A stretch of DNA of 64,000 bases from Candidatus Poribacteria bacterium (GTDB lineage: Bacteria > Poribacteria > WGA-4E > WGA-3G), in the NCBI GenBank assembly GCA_028820845.1, contig JAPPII010000076.1, positions 25,340-89,339 of the forward strand, in the 5' to 3' direction. The notes below the pieces were generated by a model. It saw only the letters and a list, made by a program, of their open reading frames with translations, did not search any database and had not been told where the DNA came from. This document shows, piece after piece, positions 1 through 8,776 of this stretch (within the stretch, counting starts at the first letter, position 1; every line of letters starts with the position of its first letter). The position numbers were made by a program, and so were the translations under genes.

Positions 1-886
1 GGTATTTTTTCTCCGGAATCTCTGTATCTGCTTCGGGGTCTGAGGGCCCTGGATCCTGGATTTCGCTATCCTCATCCGATTCTGGCATCTCCGCATCTGG
101 CATCCGGTTTTCTGAAAGTTCCGTTTCCGTTACGGTCTCCTCTGGTGTCTCAGTAGATGGGTTATAGTCGTCCTCATCTACTATTTCTTCGGGTTCAATC
201 TCAGTTCTTAAGTCTGATTCTACTGAAGGTTCTTCAAAGGTATCTTCTACAGCAACCTCTGTTTGTTCCTGATCCAGTTTATCTGTTGTCTCAGCATCGC
301 GAGAGGTACGCGGGTTACTCCTATTGAGTAGGTAATGTAAAAGTGAGTCGTGCCCCTTTTCCGCCTCTTCGACTTCTACAGGGTCTGGGTCCGGGCGCGG
401 CGTATCTTCAGATAGCGTTGATTCAGGAGGTTGGATAGTACGCTTTTGAGCAGGAACAGTCGCCTCTTGGTTTAGCTGCTGAGGCGTGTTTCCGTTACCA
501 TAACGTTCGCGAATCTTACTAATGCATTTCTTGACCTCTATCCGTGTAAGCATAGAGTCAACGTTGCTCAGCGATTCCAAGGTCGGAAGGACCTCGGGAT
601 TTCCCAACTCACCGATAGCTTCCAGCATTGCCCAAACTGTCAAATCTTTGGATTCAGCTTGCAATGCTTCAAGGAGAGGTTCTATTGCCCCGGTTGCCCC
701 AAGACCTTGAAGTGCTTTCGCTGCCTCACGCCGTATCATCGAATCAGAATCGGAGAGTGCCTCAATTAAGAACCCTACACTGCGAGCGTCCCCTTGAACA
801 GCAAGACCTTCAATAGCACTGCTACGCACGACGACCGGTTGCGTTGTATCTGTTAAATTCTGAATGAGTTGGTCAAAAGATGGCAT
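1..886 (-). CDS. HEAT-repeat protein, 3' end cut by the window edge
   Basis: An ATG at 884-886 on the minus strand opens a frame that stays open to base 1 (about 295 codons), so the C-terminus lies outside the window. The first ~110 residues form helical PBS-lyase-type HEAT repeats, with motifs such as DSMIRREAAKALQ and AIEPLLEAL. HEAT solenoids usually act as protein-binding scaffolds. The rest is rich in Glu, Asp, Pro, Ser and Thr and is probably a disordered acidic tail. There is no signal peptide, so it is probably cytoplasmic. No enzyme domain is visible in the part seen. It diverges from the transport gene at 1240. The partner and function are unknown. Confidence 0.75.
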   Translation of the reverse strand, partial: MPSFDQLIQNLTDTTQPVVVRSSAIEGLAVQGDARSVGFLIEALSDSDSMIRREAAKALQGLGATGAIEPLLEALQAESKDLTVWAMLEAIGELGNPEVLPTLESLSNVDSMLTRIEVKKCISKIRERYGNGNTPQQLNQEATVPAQKRTIQPPESTLSEDTPRPDPDPVEVEEAEKGHDSLLHYLLNRSNPRTSRDAETTDKLDQEQTEVAVEDTFEEPSVESDLRTEIEPEEIVDEDDYNPSTETPEETVTETELSENRMPDAEMPESDEDSEIQDPGPSDPEADTEIPEKKY

Positions 887-1177
887 AATTTTTTAATAGA
901 AGTATTTATTGCCAACAGTATTTGCTCGCCCTTTGTCGGTAAAGTTCTGAACACACTTTTAGACTGAAAATTAGCCAAACCCAGAAGAACCTTACCCCTG
1001 TATTGAGACACTAATCCATTTAATAATACGATTTTTATAGAGAAAGGATACATTTATTTGCTTGTTGGTTGTTGGTACTTGGTTAACTTGTGTGGAAGTC
1101 AAGCAGGCTTTCATCTTTAAAGCATCTCTGACTTCTAAACATTGGTATGCTGTTAACAAATTTTCTCCAAAGGACAC

Positions 1178-1206
1178 TTGACATTTCTCAGCGTAGTTTG
1201 TATTAT
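1178..1206 (+). promoter_or_regulatory. Near-consensus sigma70-type promoter
   Basis: TTGACA at 1178-1183, a spacer of exactly 17 bp, and TATTAT at 1201-1206. Transcription should start near 1213, leaving a leader of about 27 nt before the ATG at 1240. The site lies inside the longer open frame that begins at 1147, which argues against that upstream start. It probably drives the whole rightward cluster 1240-7728. Confidence 0.75.
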
Positions 1207-1239
1207 AAATACAACTTTTTAATAAATATGGAGGCACTT

Positions 1240-2832
1240 ATGGAAAATAGGTTTTCTACACATTTTTTGTTACTTACACTTCTGATATTGCCCTTTACAA
1301 TCCTCTCATCAGCACTTGCTGACTCGCATATAGAACGGGGCGGCACTTTAATCTTCGGGCGCGGCGGCGATTCTATCGGGCTCGATCCAGCACATGAGAT
1401 GGATGGCGAATCCTTCAAAGTCTGCGAAAATATTTACGATACACTCATACAATACAAAGATGAAAGCACGGAACTTGAACCGGCACTCGCGACGAGTTGG
1501 AAGAGTACAGAAGACGGTTTAACATGGACTTTCCAACTGCGTCAAGGCGTGACTTTCCATGACGGAACCCCCTTCAACGCCGAAGCTGTCCTCTTCTCGC
1601 TTAACCGACAACACGAGGATACACACCCATTCCATAAAGTCGGTGGTGCCTATAACTATTGGATAGACACCGGCTTAGCAGAAGTTGTGGACAAAATTAC
1701 TGCCCTTGACGAATTCACAATCCAAATTCGCCTTAAAACGGCTTATGCGCCGTTCATTCCAACACTTGCGATCTCTGCCTTCGCAATTGTGAGTCCGACA
1801 GCACTGAAAAAATGGGGTGAGGATTTTACGAATCATCCTGTTGGCACGGGTCCTTTCAAGTTCGTCCGATGGGACCGGAACGATAAGGTTGTGCTTGAAG
1901 CGAATGACGACTATTGGGGTGGCAGACCGCCGTTGGATAGGGTTATTTTTCAGTCTATTCCCGATAATTCGGTACGCCTCATCAAACTCCAAGAGGGCAG
2001 CCTTCATGCGATGGAGTTTCCCAACCCCGATGACTTTCAACAGATTCAAGATGACGCGATGCTTGAGTTAATCATGCAACCCGGTATGAGTGTCGGCTAT
2101 CTTGCAATGAACATGGACAAACCGCCATTCGATAATCTCAAGGTCCGGCTTGCGATCAATCATGCCATTAACAAACCAGCGATTATTGAACATCTATATC
2201 AAGGTATGGGGGTTCCAGCGAAAAATCCGATCCCACCGACGCTCTGGAGTTATGACGATTCGATTGAAGATTACGCCTATGACCCGGAATTAGCGAAGCA
2301 ATTGCTCACAGATGCAGGCTATCCCAATGGGTTTGAGACAACCCTCTGGGCACTACCCGTCCCACGTCCATATATCCCAGACGGACGCGCGCTCGCTGAA
2401 GTGTTGCAATCCGAACTCCGAAACATCGGTATCGAGGCAAAAATCGTGACCTACGATTGGGGCACCTATTTGGAAAAAACGAAAAACGGGGAGCACGACA
2501 TCGCAATGTTAGGATGGTTTGCCGACTTAGGTGATCCAGATAACTTTTTTTACTATCTTTTAAGCAAAACCGCTGCCAAAAAACCTGCTGGGAATATCGC
2601 GTTTTATCGAAGTGACGAAATGCAGGACGTGCTTGAGCGGGCGAGGGCAAGTACGGACCAAGAGGAACGCGTTTCGCTGTATCAAGAGGCGCAGCAGATT
2701 TTTCACAAAGATGCCCCATGGGTGCCGTTAGCGCACGCGCAGCAGATTTTGGTTATTAACAAAAAGGTTAAGGGACTTAAACTCCATCCTTTAATGTGGA
2801 AATACTTCCGCCAAATTTGGCTGGAAAAATAA
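1240..2832 (+). CDS. ABC transporter substrate-binding protein, peptide/nickel (SBP_bac_5) family
   Basis: 530-residue extracytoplasmic binding protein of the DppA/OppA family, which captures oligopeptides, nickel-like complexes or other small solutes for an ABC importer. The start at 1240 follows GGAGG at 1230-1234 with 5-nt spacing and gives a clean signal peptide (MENRFSTHFLLL... cleaved near SALA-DS). The frame is open back to 1147, but a promoter lies inside that extension. Family features are present: GGTLIFGRGGDS near the N-terminus, the family segment containing WTFQLRQGVTFHDG, and YDPELAKQLL. No permease or ATPase of the Dpp type follows. The next genes are a dehydrogenase and a dioxygenase, so the importer's membrane parts must be elsewhere. 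The ligand cannot be read from the sequence. Confidence 0.9.
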   Translation: MENRFSTHFLLLTLLILPFTILSSALADSHIERGGTLIFGRGGDSIGLDPAHEMDGESFKVCENIYDTLIQYKDESTELEPALATSWKSTEDGLTWTFQLRQGVTFHDGTPFNAEAVLFSLNRQHEDTHPFHKVGGAYNYWIDTGLAEVVDKITALDEFTIQIRLKTAYAPFIPTLAISAFAIVSPTALKKWGEDFTNHPVGTGPFKFVRWDRNDKVVLEANDDYWGGRPPLDRVIFQSIPDNSVRLIKLQEGSLHAMEFPNPDDFQQIQDDAMLELIMQPGMSVGYLAMNMDKPPFDNLKVRLAINHAINKPAIIEHLYQGMGVPAKNPIPPTLWSYDDSIEDYAYDPELAKQLLTDAGYPNGFETTLWALPVPRPYIPDGRALAEVLQSELRNIGIEAKIVTYDWGTYLEKTKNGEHDIAMLGWFADLGDPDNFFYYLLSKTAAKKPAGNIAFYRSDEMQDVLERARASTDQEERVSLYQEAQQIFHKDAPWVPLAHAQQILVINKKVKGLKLHPLMWKYFRQIWLEK

Positions 2833-2896
2833 AGGAAGTCTGGGTATCTAATAACAATTCATCAATCATACTGAATTCTAAAGACAGGAACAACAA

Positions 2897-3922
2897 ATGA
2901 ATAAATCCGTATTTCGCGTGGGTATCACGCGGGACTTTTTGGGATCCGATGGCACGAGCGATTTAGACGATATTGCCGGGCCTCTTTTTGACGAAGCCGG
3001 TCTACAGTGGGAATATATTGCAGAGAACACACCGGTATTACAAGCTGCACAAGTGAAGGATTATGACGCACTCTTGGTATTGGGAGCAGGCATCACAGCA
3101 GAAACTTTCACAGATGCTGACAGATTGGCTGTTATTGCTCGATTCGGCGTGGGATACGATAAGGTGGATGTACCAGCATGTACCGAAAATGGTGTGCTGC
3201 TCACGATTGCTCCCGACGGTGTCCGCCGTCCTGTTGCCACCTCCATCATGACTTTTGTCTTATCGCTGAGTCACATGCTGTTGATAAAGGACCGACTCAT
3301 CCGTGCTGGTGGCTGGAGAAATACACAAAACTACAGAGGCATGGGGTTGGTCGGTAGAACGCTGGGACTCGTCGGTATGGGGAACATTGGGAAAGAGGCG
3401 TTCCAACTGGCGAAACCTTTCGGCATGCGTCATATCACCTACGATCCGTACGTTACGGCTGCTGAGGCGGCAGAAGTCGGCGTAGAACTCGTCGACTTGG
3501 ACACCTTGATGCGGACTGCTGATTTCGTGTGTGTCTGCTGCCCACTCAACGAGGAGACACACGGACTCGTCAATGCGAGACGTATCGGACTAATGAAACC
3601 GACGGCTTACTTCATTAACACTGCACGGGGTCCCATCGTTGATCAGAAAGCACTCACAGAAGCACTCCAGAATCGACGGATTCAAGGGGCGGGGCTTGAT
3701 GTCTTTGAACAGGAGCCGATTGACGATAACGATCCGCTCCTGACGTTAGACAACGTTATTGTTACACCGCACAGTATCTGTTGGACGGATGAATGTTTTG
3801 ACGGCAACGCCAAAAGTGCGTGTGGGAGTATCATCAACGTGGCTTCTGGGCAAACCCCTTCGTATATTGTCAATCGAGATGTTATAGATAGCCCAAAACT
3901 ACAGCGAAAGTTAGCGAGGTAA
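2897..3922 (+). CDS. D-isomer-specific 2-hydroxyacid dehydrogenase
   Basis: NAD-dependent oxidoreductase interconverting a 2-hydroxyacid and its 2-keto acid; 341 residues, normal for the family. The Rossmann motif GMGNIG is at about 160-165. The catalytic Arg is in NTARG (R244), the Glu in FEQEP (E273) and the His in TPHS (H292), so the active-site set is complete. It resembles SerA-like and glyoxylate-reductase-like members without a C-terminal ACT domain, so a regulated serine-pathway SerA is unlikely. It starts 64 nt after the binding protein, with AGGA upstream, and lies 16 nt before the dioxygenase, consistent with one transcript. The substrate is unknown. Confidence 0.9.
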   Translation: MNKSVFRVGITRDFLGSDGTSDLDDIAGPLFDEAGLQWEYIAENTPVLQAAQVKDYDALLVLGAGITAETFTDADRLAVIARFGVGYDKVDVPACTENGVLLTIAPDGVRRPVATSIMTFVLSLSHMLLIKDRLIRAGGWRNTQNYRGMGLVGRTLGLVGMGNIGKEAFQLAKPFGMRHITYDPYVTAAEAAEVGVELVDLDTLMRTADFVCVCCPLNEETHGLVNARRIGLMKPTAYFINTARGPIVDQKALTEALQNRRIQGAGLDVFEQEPIDDNDPLLTLDNVIVTPHSICWTDECFDGNAKSACGSIINVASGQTPSYIVNRDVIDSPKLQRKLAR

Positions 3923-3938
3923 AACATGGAGGCACACC

Positions 3939-4727
3939 ATGCTCACAGAACAGCAAATCAAGCACTTTCACACCTTGGGTTTCCTAATTTTTCGGCAAGT
4001 GTTCAGCAAAGACGAACTGAACACAATACACACCGAGTTTGAAGCAGCGATGGAGGCGGCGTATCATCATGCGCCGTTTGATGGGACACACCGACATTGG
4101 CTGCCGATGATGGCACCTGAAACGCCATTCTTCGCGAATCTGCCAGAAGATCCGCGATTCAGCGAAGTCGCAGAACAGCTCTACGGCGACGATGTATTTT
4201 TTGTTGTCTCGGACGCGAACCGTTATGTAGGAAATACGGGTTGGCACCCAGACCATAATGTCGATCCAACCAAGGATTGCTATGGGGTGAAATTTGCGTA
4301 CTATCTTGAACCTGTTGATGCTGAAAGCGGGGCGCTGCGACTGATTCCCGGCTCTCACAAGAACCCACTACACGATGATCTGCGCGAGAATTTGAATTCA
4401 TTGGGACTGGAGATTTGTGATGTTCCAGGGTATGTTTGTAAATCGGAGCCAGGGGATGTAGTCGCTTTCGATATGCGGTGCTGGCATGCGAGTTGGGGCG
4501 GTAGTGAAGATCGCCGCATGTGTACGGTGGTCTACTACAACAACCCGAAGACCTCAGTGGAAGAGGCTGCCACACGCAATCGAGCACGCAGCAACGCCAA
4601 AAGCCCTGAACACTTCAACCGACCGGGTGCTTCGCTTTATGATCCAGATTGGGTCGCGAATCCAACTGGCAGTGAAAAACGACAACGTTGGATTGACCGG
4701 TTGCGTGAACTGGAATTTCTGCAATAA
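3939..4727 (+). CDS. Phytanoyl-CoA dioxygenase (PhyH) family protein
   Basis: 262-residue Fe(II)/2-oxoglutarate oxygenase. The facial triad is visible: HPD at H103-D105 and the distal His in CWHAS (H183), followed by Arg at 192-193 that can bind the 2-oxoglutarate carboxylate. GALRLIPGSH is typical of PhyH proteins. The family includes phytanoyl-CoA hydroxylase and ectoine hydroxylase but is mostly uncharacterised. Sponge-associated and marine Poribacteria carry many copies (known from the literature). GGAGG lies just upstream of the ATG. It is 13 nt from the first ABC-2 permease gene, so it probably shares the operon. The substrate is not predictable. Confidence 0.88.
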   Translation: MLTEQQIKHFHTLGFLIFRQVFSKDELNTIHTEFEAAMEAAYHHAPFDGTHRHWLPMMAPETPFFANLPEDPRFSEVAEQLYGDDVFFVVSDANRYVGNTGWHPDHNVDPTKDCYGVKFAYYLEPVDAESGALRLIPGSHKNPLHDDLRENLNSLGLEICDVPGYVCKSEPGDVVAFDMRCWHASWGGSEDRRMCTVVYYNNPKTSVEEAATRNRARSNAKSPEHFNRPGASLYDPDWVANPTGSEKRQRWIDRLRELEFLQ

Positions 4728-4740
4728 CTGAGGCAATGTA

Positions 4741-6228
4741 ATGCTCTGGACAATTGTTAGAAGAGAAATTACGGCAAATATCTTGAGTTTCAGATTCCTC
4801 ATGGGACTCCTCATCTATTTTTCCTTGATTGTGACAAATCTCTTCGTTTTGACCAGAGGCTATGAGGATAGACTGCAAAGTTACCGAACGGCGATTCGAG
4901 AAAATGAAGATAAGATCAGTCAGGTCGAGAGATACTCTCAGTTTGGACTCACGCATACGCTAAAGTGTGATAGAAGTCCGAAACTACTGAGCATTTTCAA
5001 CGAAGGTGTGGATAAAAGGAAGGGAAACACAGTAACCGTCGCACATGGTTATGTCCCTGCTGTTGCTGAACAACACGGTTCTGATAACCCCTATCTGAAC
5101 ATCTTCTCCTCTATTGATTTTACGGTCATCTGCCAAGTCGTGATGAGTCTACTCGCTCTACTCTTCGCTTACGACGCGATATCGCGGGAAAAAGAAGCCG
5201 GGACCTTGAGATTGGCACTCTCAGGCGCAGTTTCAAGACCGACGCTGCTTTTGGGAAAATACATTGCCGGAATGGTGTCTATTTCTCTTCCACTCATTGC
5301 GAGTTTTGTGGCAGGTTTATTGGTGATACACTTCTCCCCTTACGTCTCTTTTAGTAGTTCGGATTGGGTACGGATACTGTTAATCTTCCTCGCGTCACTG
5401 CTTTATGTCTCCCTCTTTTTTCTTATTGGACTTTTTCTCTCTACCCGGACAGATCGATCCTCTATCACTTTGATGTTTTCAATGTGTGTCTGGGTGCTTT
5501 TCGTGCTTATCGTTCCGAATCTAACGGTTTTGTTGGTGGAACATGCGAGTCCCATACAATCGGAGGAATCCTATAAAGAGCAGGCGAGAGACCAGTGGAA
5601 GCAATACGAAGCCGAAGTCAAAGATTACTTTGAGAAACGGGGGGTTGAGAAACCACTGGATCGCGCCAGTTTTGGTGGTGTTGGTGTTAATTCTGGGGTC
5701 AACGACTACGACAGTGGCGAGACAGTCAGCGTAAGTGGTTTTCGAGGCGAAGAGGGTGTACCTTTTGCCCAAGAATGTTACGGATTCAAGGAAAATCTTC
5801 GAGCGCAATACGCCGATCGGATATGGCAGATACGCAAAGAATATCTCGACAAAAATCCGAACCGACAATCCCTATTGGCACTGAACGTGTCTCGTATATC
5901 TCCGGCAGCGGTTTATTACAATGCTGCTGCGATTCTTGCAGAAACAGACTTAGGCAGTTTCTGGCGATTTATGGAGCAGGCGCGACAGTATCGGCGTGAA
6001 TGGCTCGACTATCTGAGAGACGAAGAAATATTTTCTTCACGCAGATGGTTCACGACTGAATTTGAGGAATCTTTTGACTTGCGCAAAATTCCGAGATTTA
6101 AGGAACAGAGCGAAGACATTGGCAACAGTCTACAACGCGCGAGGTTAAACATTATGATACTCGCGGTTCTAAACGTCCTATTCTTTATGGGCGCATTCAT
6201 TTCATTCCTACGCTACGACGTTGTATAG
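4741..6228 (+). CDS. ABC-2 type transporter permease (first of a pair)
   Basis: 495-residue membrane protein. One helix near residues 18-37 is followed by a ~75-residue extracytoplasmic loop, four helices (segments around VICQVVMSLLALLFAY, YIAGMVSISLPLIASF, RILLIFLASLLYVSLF, FSMCVWVLFVLIVPNL), a second large charged loop and a last helix near the C-terminus. DAISREKEAGTLRLALS is the hallmark coupling segment of ABC-2 permeases (NosY/DrrB-like, DUF3526-type). It is a paralogue of the next gene; both start with M-[LI]-W-x-I-x-[KR]-R-E-I. No ATP-binding gene is adjacent, which is unusual because these permeases work with an ABC ATPase. The cargo is unknown. Confidence 0.85.
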   Translation: MLWTIVRREITANILSFRFLMGLLIYFSLIVTNLFVLTRGYEDRLQSYRTAIRENEDKISQVERYSQFGLTHTLKCDRSPKLLSIFNEGVDKRKGNTVTVAHGYVPAVAEQHGSDNPYLNIFSSIDFTVICQVVMSLLALLFAYDAISREKEAGTLRLALSGAVSRPTLLLGKYIAGMVSISLPLIASFVAGLLVIHFSPYVSFSSSDWVRILLIFLASLLYVSLFFLIGLFLSTRTDRSSITLMFSMCVWVLFVLIVPNLTVLLVEHASPIQSEESYKEQARDQWKQYEAEVKDYFEKRGVEKPLDRASFGGVGVNSGVNDYDSGETVSVSGFRGEEGVPFAQECYGFKENLRAQYADRIWQIRKEYLDKNPNRQSLLALNVSRISPAAVYYNAAAILAETDLGSFWRFMEQARQYRREWLDYLRDEEIFSSRRWFTTEFEESFDLRKIPRFKEQSEDIGNSLQRARLNIMILAVLNVLFFMGAFISFLRYDVV

Positions 6229-6258
6229 CGGATTCTGAGTTGTCTGGAAGGAAGCGAT

Positions 6259-7728
6259 ATGATCTGGCACATCGCAAAACGAGAAATCCTTGATAACTTG
6301 ACGCGTTTTCGATTTGCACTCACCCTGATCCTGGTAATGGTGCTGATGGTGATGAATGCCGTGATATTCGTGAGCAGTCAATACCCGAGAAGGATCGCGG
6401 AATATTCCGAAGATATCCGCAAAGCCGTCGAATCGCTGGAAAAGAAAAGCAGTAATTTAGGTGAACTTGCGGTAAAAGGTCCTGGGAATCTGTACAAATC
6501 CGTGAGTCCATTAACCTTCATTGCTACCGGTAAAGATGCGAACTTACCGAAGCGTGTTGAAGGAGACTCCAGTGGCGGCTACGGTATCGGTATGACAACG
6601 CCTGACTTTAGTTTCCAGTATTCTTGGTCAGCAAACTGGTGGCTTCAGTATCCGCAGGACACATCCCGCAAAAACGATTCATTGCCGAATTTCACAGAAT
6701 TGGATTGGACGTTCATCATCGGGTTGATTATGAGTTTTATGGCGATCCTGTTCACTTACGATGCCATCTCTGGAGAGCGTGAAACAGGAACGTTAAGCTT
6801 GCTCATGTCTAATTCCGTGTCCCGTGCAACTGTGCTTCTCGGAAAATTCATCGGGGCGTTTCTGACAATCTTGCTTCCCTTGTTTATTGGAATATTGCTT
6901 AACCTAATGATTGTCAATGCATCAAGATTGATGTCGCTTAGCGGAGACGAATGGGCGCGGGTGGGGATAATTTTTGTTATTTCTGCGATCTACATCTCAA
7001 TATTCTTATGGCTTGGACTGTTTATCTCAAGCCAATTTTCTAATTCGTCCAGCAGTTTGCTGGTATTATTGCTAATTTGGATCGTCTTTGTGGTGCTTAT
7101 CCCAAACACAATGGGAGTTTTGGCGAGCGGCTTCAAGCAGGTTCCTTCCCGAAGCGAAATATCTCGGATAGAGAAAGCACAAGAAGAAGAAATTGACGCG
7201 CGGCACAAAGAAGGAAACAAACTTTATCGAACAGGTTCGCCTTCCGACCCGCCTCCTAAAATTGAGGTGTTAAGAATGTGGGCTGACTATTTAAACGAAC
7301 ATGCCACTGCAAAGAGCAGCATCAACGATGAGCATCTTAACAAACAGTTTGTGCAGATTGAGTTCACGCAACAAATTACACGGCTGTCTCCGGCGGCTAT
7401 CTATAAATATGCTATAGAATCTCTGGCTGGCACAGGATTTACCAGACATAAGCGATTTGTCCAAGAAGCACGTCGCTACAGAAACCAGTTTGTTGATTTC
7501 ATCCAATCAGAGGACAGCGGGGATAACGAAAGTTACCACATTTATCTTGTAAAAGAAGGATTATCCCAAAAACCTGTCATCCTTAATAGCATTCCTAAGT
7601 TTTCAGACAAACTGACCTTGGGCACCGCTTTCAGTGGGGCAGCGTTGGATCTGATGTTGTTGGTCTCACTGATGCTACTCCTATTTATGGCGGCAATCTT
7701 GGGATTTATGCGGAGCGATGTGAAATAG
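6259..7728 (+). CDS. ABC-2 type transporter permease (second of a pair)
   Basis: 489 residues with the same layout as its upstream paralogue: N-terminal helix, extracytoplasmic loop, a four-helix block, a long charged loop, and a final helix ending in GFMRSDVK. DAISGERETGTLSLLMS is the ABC-2 signature. It starts 30 nt after the previous gene behind AAGGAAG, so the two products probably form a heterodimeric channel. It is the last gene of the rightward cluster and ends 5 nt from the convergent dioxygenase gene. The ATPase partner is not in this window. Confidence 0.85.
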   Translation: MIWHIAKREILDNLTRFRFALTLILVMVLMVMNAVIFVSSQYPRRIAEYSEDIRKAVESLEKKSSNLGELAVKGPGNLYKSVSPLTFIATGKDANLPKRVEGDSSGGYGIGMTTPDFSFQYSWSANWWLQYPQDTSRKNDSLPNFTELDWTFIIGLIMSFMAILFTYDAISGERETGTLSLLMSNSVSRATVLLGKFIGAFLTILLPLFIGILLNLMIVNASRLMSLSGDEWARVGIIFVISAIYISIFLWLGLFISSQFSNSSSSLLVLLLIWIVFVVLIPNTMGVLASGFKQVPSRSEISRIEKAQEEEIDARHKEGNKLYRTGSPSDPPPKIEVLRMWADYLNEHATAKSSINDEHLNKQFVQIEFTQQITRLSPAAIYKYAIESLAGTGFTRHKRFVQEARRYRNQFVDFIQSEDSGDNESYHIYLVKEGLSQKPVILNSIPKFSDKLTLGTAFSGAALDLMLLVSLMLLLFMAAILGFMRSDVK

Positions 7729-7733
7729 ATAGG

Positions 7734-8582
7734 TTAATCGACGGTTGGACGTGAGGGGTTCCCCCAATGTCCGTTTCTGTCTTTTCCGCTCACGACGACT
7801 CCCTCTCTATCCCATCGAAAGGAAGCTCGGACATCGGTGGAGCAGTAGCGTAAGGTTAAACCGCACCGTCGCCTCGGTGAAGGATTGGCGTTTGATCCAT
7901 GCAACAGTAGGTCGGTATGGATAGAGATTTCACCCGCTTTGAGTTCAACATCAACAGTTTCGCCGTACTGCTCGGCTTCTTCAACGATTTGACCCAGTAC
8001 GCTGTTTTCATCGGGTGTGCTGTGTCGAGCGGTCAAATGCCCTGAGTGATGCGAACCTGCAATAAAGCGCATCGCCCCGTTTTCGACCGTGGCATCGTCA
8101 ATTGCGAGCCAGACGGTAACGGTTTTGGATGGCGTGAGGGGCCAGTAACCGGCATCTTGATGCCAGCCAACTGTTTTCGAGTCGTGCGGCATTTTGCAGA
8201 AGTAGTGGGCACCCCAACCGATAACGTCCTCGCCAATTAGGTCTTTGACACAGGCGACAATCTTCGGATGTGTAAGGAGGTCATAAACCTTTCCATATTT
8301 CAGGTGTGCGGAGATAATTGAGTAACTACTTCCGCCTGCCGAGAGGACATCGGCTAAGAGCTTATCAAAATACTGCCGATGTTCGTTCATCTCGGTCTCA
8401 TTGAAAATTGGGATGCCTCTGATATAGCCGAGGCGGTTGAAATCCGCCAACTGTTCTTGCGTCAGCAGCTTGGGGTGTTCAGTGATACTGGGATGGAACT
8501 GCAGGTCGCGTCCCATTTCAGCGAGTTGTTCCCACGTCGGCATGACTTTATCGGTTTTGTAAGTTACGCCTTGGGTTGCCAT
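7734..8582 (-). CDS. Phytanoyl-CoA dioxygenase (PhyH) family protein
   Basis: 282-residue Fe(II)/2-oxoglutarate oxygenase, a distant paralogue of the one at 3939. The iron ligands are HQD (H141, D143) and the His in LLLHGS (H228). The run RRR at 237-239 supplies the likely 2-oxoglutarate Arg. GAMRFIAGSH and AGEISIHTDLLLHG are typical of the family. There is no signal peptide, so it is cytoplasmic. It is monocistronic as far as seen, convergent with the permease pair. The start is supported by an AAGGCGGA stretch 5 nt upstream. The substrate is unknown. Confidence 0.88.
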   Translation of the reverse strand: MATQGVTYKTDKVMPTWEQLAEMGRDLQFHPSITEHPKLLTQEQLADFNRLGYIRGIPIFNETEMNEHRQYFDKLLADVLSAGGSSYSIISAHLKYGKVYDLLTHPKIVACVKDLIGEDVIGWGAHYFCKMPHDSKTVGWHQDAGYWPLTPSKTVTVWLAIDDATVENGAMRFIAGSHHSGHLTARHSTPDENSVLGQIVEEAEQYGETVDVELKAGEISIHTDLLLHGSNANPSPRRRCGLTLRYCSTDVRASFRWDREGVVVSGKDRNGHWGNPSRPTVD

Positions 8583-8616
8583 ATTGTTCCGCCTTGTCTA
8601 ATTTTTGATTCCATCT

Positions 8617-8650
8617 TACCACAAATCCAATGAAAATGGTATAATATATT
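8617..8650 (+). repeat. 34-bp dispersed motif, copy A
   Basis: Begins TACCACAAAT and ends GGTATAATATATT. It matches the copy at 12085-12118 at 31 of 34 positions. The ends TACCA and TGGTA are inverted, and a TATAAT lies at the 3' side. It sits 35 bp upstream of the leftward dioxygenase gene but with the TATAAT pointing the other way, so a shared promoter role is doubtful. Confidence 0.5.
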
Positions 8651-8710
8651 AGGGTCATTAACAAATACAGGGCAACCACAACGAATACAGCAGCAACGAC
8701 AACAGATATA

Positions 8711-8731
8711 GGGCAACCACAAGGGTTGCCC
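8711..8731. repeat. REP-like palindrome with CTAC tail
   Basis: GGGCAACC, a 5-nt loop, then GGTTGCCC, followed by CTAC. A second, unpaired GGGCAACCACAA lies about 40 bp to the left. The hairpin sits downstream of the stop of the leftward LRR/cadherin gene and could also end its transcript, although no U-tract follows. Confidence 0.55.
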
Positions 8732-8776
8732 CTACAGTTAATAGATTTATCCGTGCATCAATTCGGTGATACACTC

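Noticed and set aside
1147..1239. 31-codon N-terminal extension of the binding protein
   Set aside because: A near-consensus promoter lies inside it, and the GGAGG and signal peptide fit the ATG at 1240.
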